Of a stretch of 64,000 nucleotides of DNA, positions 62,420 through 64,000 are shown in pieces. The stretch's first letter is position 1. The number at the start of each line of letters is the position of its first letter. A program made the position numbers and the translations under genes. Below the pieces are notes generated by a model. The model was given only the letters and a program-made list of their open reading frames with translations, had not been told where the DNA came from and did not search any database. Origin of the DNA: Methanolobus tindarius DSM 2278 (lineage in GTDB: Archaea; Halobacteriota; Methanosarcinia; Methanosarcinales; Methanosarcinaceae); NCBI RefSeq assembly GCF_000504205.1, contig NZ_AZAJ01000001.1, positions 62,001-126,000 on the forward strand, given 5' to 3'.

Positions 62420-63154
62420 TTAGTCAACAAGCTTTTCTGCTATCTTTTTTAACTCAGTGCAATATTCACATTCAGGATCATCCTGCATTGCTATTTTTCT
62501 GGACCATGATTTAGCAACATAGTCATCATAAGCAATAAGTCCTAAAAGCTCTGTTCCAAGCTTATTACTGAAGTCAGAAACAATAGACATTATATCATCT
62601 CTTTTTTCAGCTGGTATTCTGTTAAACAGAAGAGCTGCATGTGTTTCCAGTTTTGCAGACATACTGGAAAGTACGTATGTTCCCCGGATATCCTGAATAT
62701 CAATTGTTGACACAATTACAGCCTTGTCAACTATATTCATGGTTAAAAGACTTGACTTATTGATACCGGGACTACAATCGAAAAGAAAATGATCGATATC
62801 CAGTTTTTCTCCAAGTTTCTTTACCAGGGCAAGTAATTTATCCCTGGCTTCACCCGGCGTGTTAAACATTGCAGATATGTCTTCTTCACATGCTTTGGAA
62901 GGAACTACGTAAACATCAGTTTCCCCGTATTTATAAACGATATCATCTGCACTGCAAACACCCTGCAGATAATCTATGAGTGTCATATCATACCTTATAT
63001 CAAACAAAGAATGCAGACCCGGACCATTTACGTCAGTATCGATTATGCAAACTTTGCTGCCCTTTTGAGAGAGCATGACCCCCAGATTTCCCACAAATGT
63101 CGTTTTACCCGTACCACCCTTATAAGAATGAAAACTCAAAAGCATTTTACTCAC
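62420..63154 (-). CDS. ParA/MinD-family ATPase
   Basis: A 244-residue deviant-Walker ATPase: HSYKGGTGKTTFVGNLGVML (KGGTGKTT), switch I region IIDTDVNGPGLHSL, switch II-like FDCSPGINKSSLLTMN and LLFNRIPAEKRD. It positions or counts cellular cargo in the ParA family. The C-terminus has CEYCTEL. It overlaps the winged-helix gene by 4 bases, so they form an operon. Partner ParB not seen. Confidence 0.92.
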   Translation of the reverse strand: MSKMLLSFHSYKGGTGKTTFVGNLGVMLSQKGSKVCIIDTDVNGPGLHSLFDIRYDMTLIDYLQGVCSADDIVYKYGETDVYVVPSKACEEDISAMFNTPGEARDKLLALVKKLGEKLDIDHFLFDCSPGINKSSLLTMNIVDKAVIVSTIDIQDIRGTYVLSSMSAKLETHAALLFNRIPAEKRDDIMSIVSDFSNKLGTELLGLIAYDDYVAKSWSRKIAMQDDPECEYCTELKKIAEKLVD

Positions 63155-63558
63155 CCAAGTAACTGGTCAAGTTTGTTCTCAACCTCTTCAACCGCAGACC
63201 AATGTTCATTGTTCTTACTTTCAACTTTCTTACTCAAAGAATAATAGATCTTTTTACCTTTTCTTTCCCTTTCAAGCCATCCGGCCCTATAAAGCTCATT
63301 AAGGTATTTGTTTTCTATTGAGCGATGTCTTCCAGTAATTTCGCTCACTTCATCTGCTGTGCATGAAGTTAATTTTGAAACTGCAAACAATGATTTACGG
63401 ATAGAATCAGGAACTGTTAGGAAAACAGCCATTTTATCATTGATTGCCGGGGAATTACGGGCTTCAAGATCTGCAATGCGTAATTCCAGTAATTTCAAAC
63501 GCTCGTTTATATCATTAAGATATTCCAAAATCCCGTTGTTGTTTTGAAGGTCAGCCAT
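63151..63558 (-). CDS. winged-helix DNA-binding protein with N-terminal coiled coil
   Basis: 135 residues from MADLQNNNG (a second ATG lies four codons earlier). LNDINERLKLLELRIADLEA is a coiled coil, and KLTSCTADEVSEITGRHRSIENKYLNELYRAGWLERERKGKKIYYSL (quoted in parts: TADEVSEITGRHRSIENKYL) a winged helix. No RBS is visible, so a leaderless start is possible. It may serve as the DNA-binding partner of the ParA protein, or as a regulator of the divergent KaiC-like gene. Confidence 0.8.
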   Translation of the reverse strand: MADLQNNNGILEYLNDINERLKLLELRIADLEARNSPAINDKMAVFLTVPDSIRKSLFAVSKLTSCTADEVSEITGRHRSIENKYLNELYRAGWLERERKGKKIYYSLSKKVESKNNEHWSAVEEVENKLDQLLG

Positions 63559-63729
63559 GATAATCAACATGAAGAAGAATTATTTGATTGTAATATCCAA
63601 TTTAATAGGGCTGATAATATATAAGCTTGCTTAAATACATTTGATATTAAATGAGAAACTGACGTTAATCTTTTTAATATTACGACAACCTTATAAAATA
63701 GCAGTACATATATAAAAAAAGTGGATGAA

Positions 63730-64000
63730 ATGAGAAGCCCATCATATATCGCAAAGCTGGATGATCTTCTTTACGGGGGACTGATTAAGCCATCATCCAT
63801 TTTAATTGCAGGTTCTTGCGGGACTGGGAAGACAAATCTGTGTATGCAATCACTTTTCAATGCTGCCAGAAAAGGTGAAAAGTGTGCATATGTCTCACTA
63901 TTATCGGAGTCAAATGAAAAGATAGTCAGAGCCATGTCTTCGTTCTCATTCTATGATGAAAAACTTGTAGGCGACAAACTAAAAATCTTCTCAATTAGTT
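63730..64000 (+). CDS. KaiC/RadA-like ATPase, partial at window end
   Basis: The frame starts at ATG 63730 (GTG 63721 possible) and is open to the window edge. MRSPSYIAKLDDLLYGGLIK is the usual KaiC-like lead, followed by Walker A AGSCGTGKTNLCMQ, then KCAYVSLLSESNEKIVRAM. Such ATPases act in signalling, archaellum or chromosome functions. Divergent from the ParA operon, sharing a 170-base AT-rich promoter region. Confidence 0.85.
   Translation, partial: MRSPSYIAKLDDLLYGGLIKPSSILIAGSCGTGKTNLCMQSLFNAARKGEKCAYVSLLSESNEKIVRAMSSFSFYDEKLVGDKLKIFSIS

Noticed and set aside
1-64000. tRNA, rRNA or CRISPR array
   Set aside because: No cloverleaf with a TTC-G/A arm, no rRNA signature and no regularly spaced repeats were found by eye in the gaps.

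Overview
The window is AT-rich archaeal chromosome, most likely from a methylotrophic methanogen of the Methanosarcinaceae (Methanolobus/Methanococcoides-like; genus not settled). The evidence is a Methanosarcina-type S-layer domain protein, several exported proteins ending in PGF-CTERM-like tails with PGF-pre-PGF domains, an archaeal PheT, an HdrD-like Fe-S protein, DUF2117, archaeal TATA boxes and GGTG/GGAGG ribosome-binding sites. TAG is a rare stop codon. No rRNA, tRNA, CRISPR array or intact transposase was recognised.

Layout. 1-4729: an ABC importer operon of the iron-chelate/corrinoid type that also encodes a SAM methyltransferase and a radical SAM protein carrying a binding-protein-like C-terminal lobe. 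4.8-6.2 kb: an S-layer-like surface protein. 6.3-9.0 kb: pheT and a UbiA-type prenyltransferase (minus). 9.4-13.7 kb: a type IV pilus/secretion ATPase plus a double-domain membrane platform. 13.9-17.2 kb: rnhB, purQS, a CDP-alcohol phosphatidyltransferase and an unknown. 17.4-20.3 kb: an asparagine synthetase/diphthamide synthase fusion and a surface protein. 20.5-24.4 kb: paaK-iorB-iorA, aryl-acid/arylpyruvate metabolism. 24.6-27.9 kb: cysN-cysD-cysH, sulfate activation and APS/PAPS reduction. 28.1-29.7 kb: a sodium/solute symporter with a tiny membrane protein in front. 30-43 kb: large exported proteins mixed with an HdrD-like protein, DUF523/DUF1722, PepD, macro domain, glutamine amidotransferase, GNAT, cohesin and HEAT-repeat proteins. 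43.9-48.2 kb: phosphoesterases, a DGC-protein/thioredoxin/ferredoxin/permease cluster behind ArsR-like operators, and a TsaA-methyltransferase fusion. 48.2-58.3 kb: two paralogous symporter loci, each with a 39-41 residue membrane protein, flanking a large GLUG/NosD surface protein, followed by a PocR-type histidine kinase. 58.6-64 kb: UPF0173, DUF2117, a winged-helix regulator, a ubiquitin-like protein, and ParA, winged-helix and KaiC-like proteins.

How parts may work together. The first operon looks like uptake plus intracellular chemistry of a metal-tetrapyrrole or metal chelate. The three symporters each appear to be two-component, with a single-helix partner translated just before the carrier. 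The PGF-tailed proteins are candidate archaeosortase substrates of the cell envelope.

Non-coding content is rich: a three-copy dispersed repeat with imperfect inverted ends, a 132-bp MITE with an apparent 8-bp target duplication, two orphan PGF-CTERM tails, and several strongly structured intergenic segments. At 48196-48324 and 58506-58572 (minus) and at 38515-38670 (plus), a TATA box lies about 26 bp before the first stem, which suggests undescribed small RNAs or leaders.
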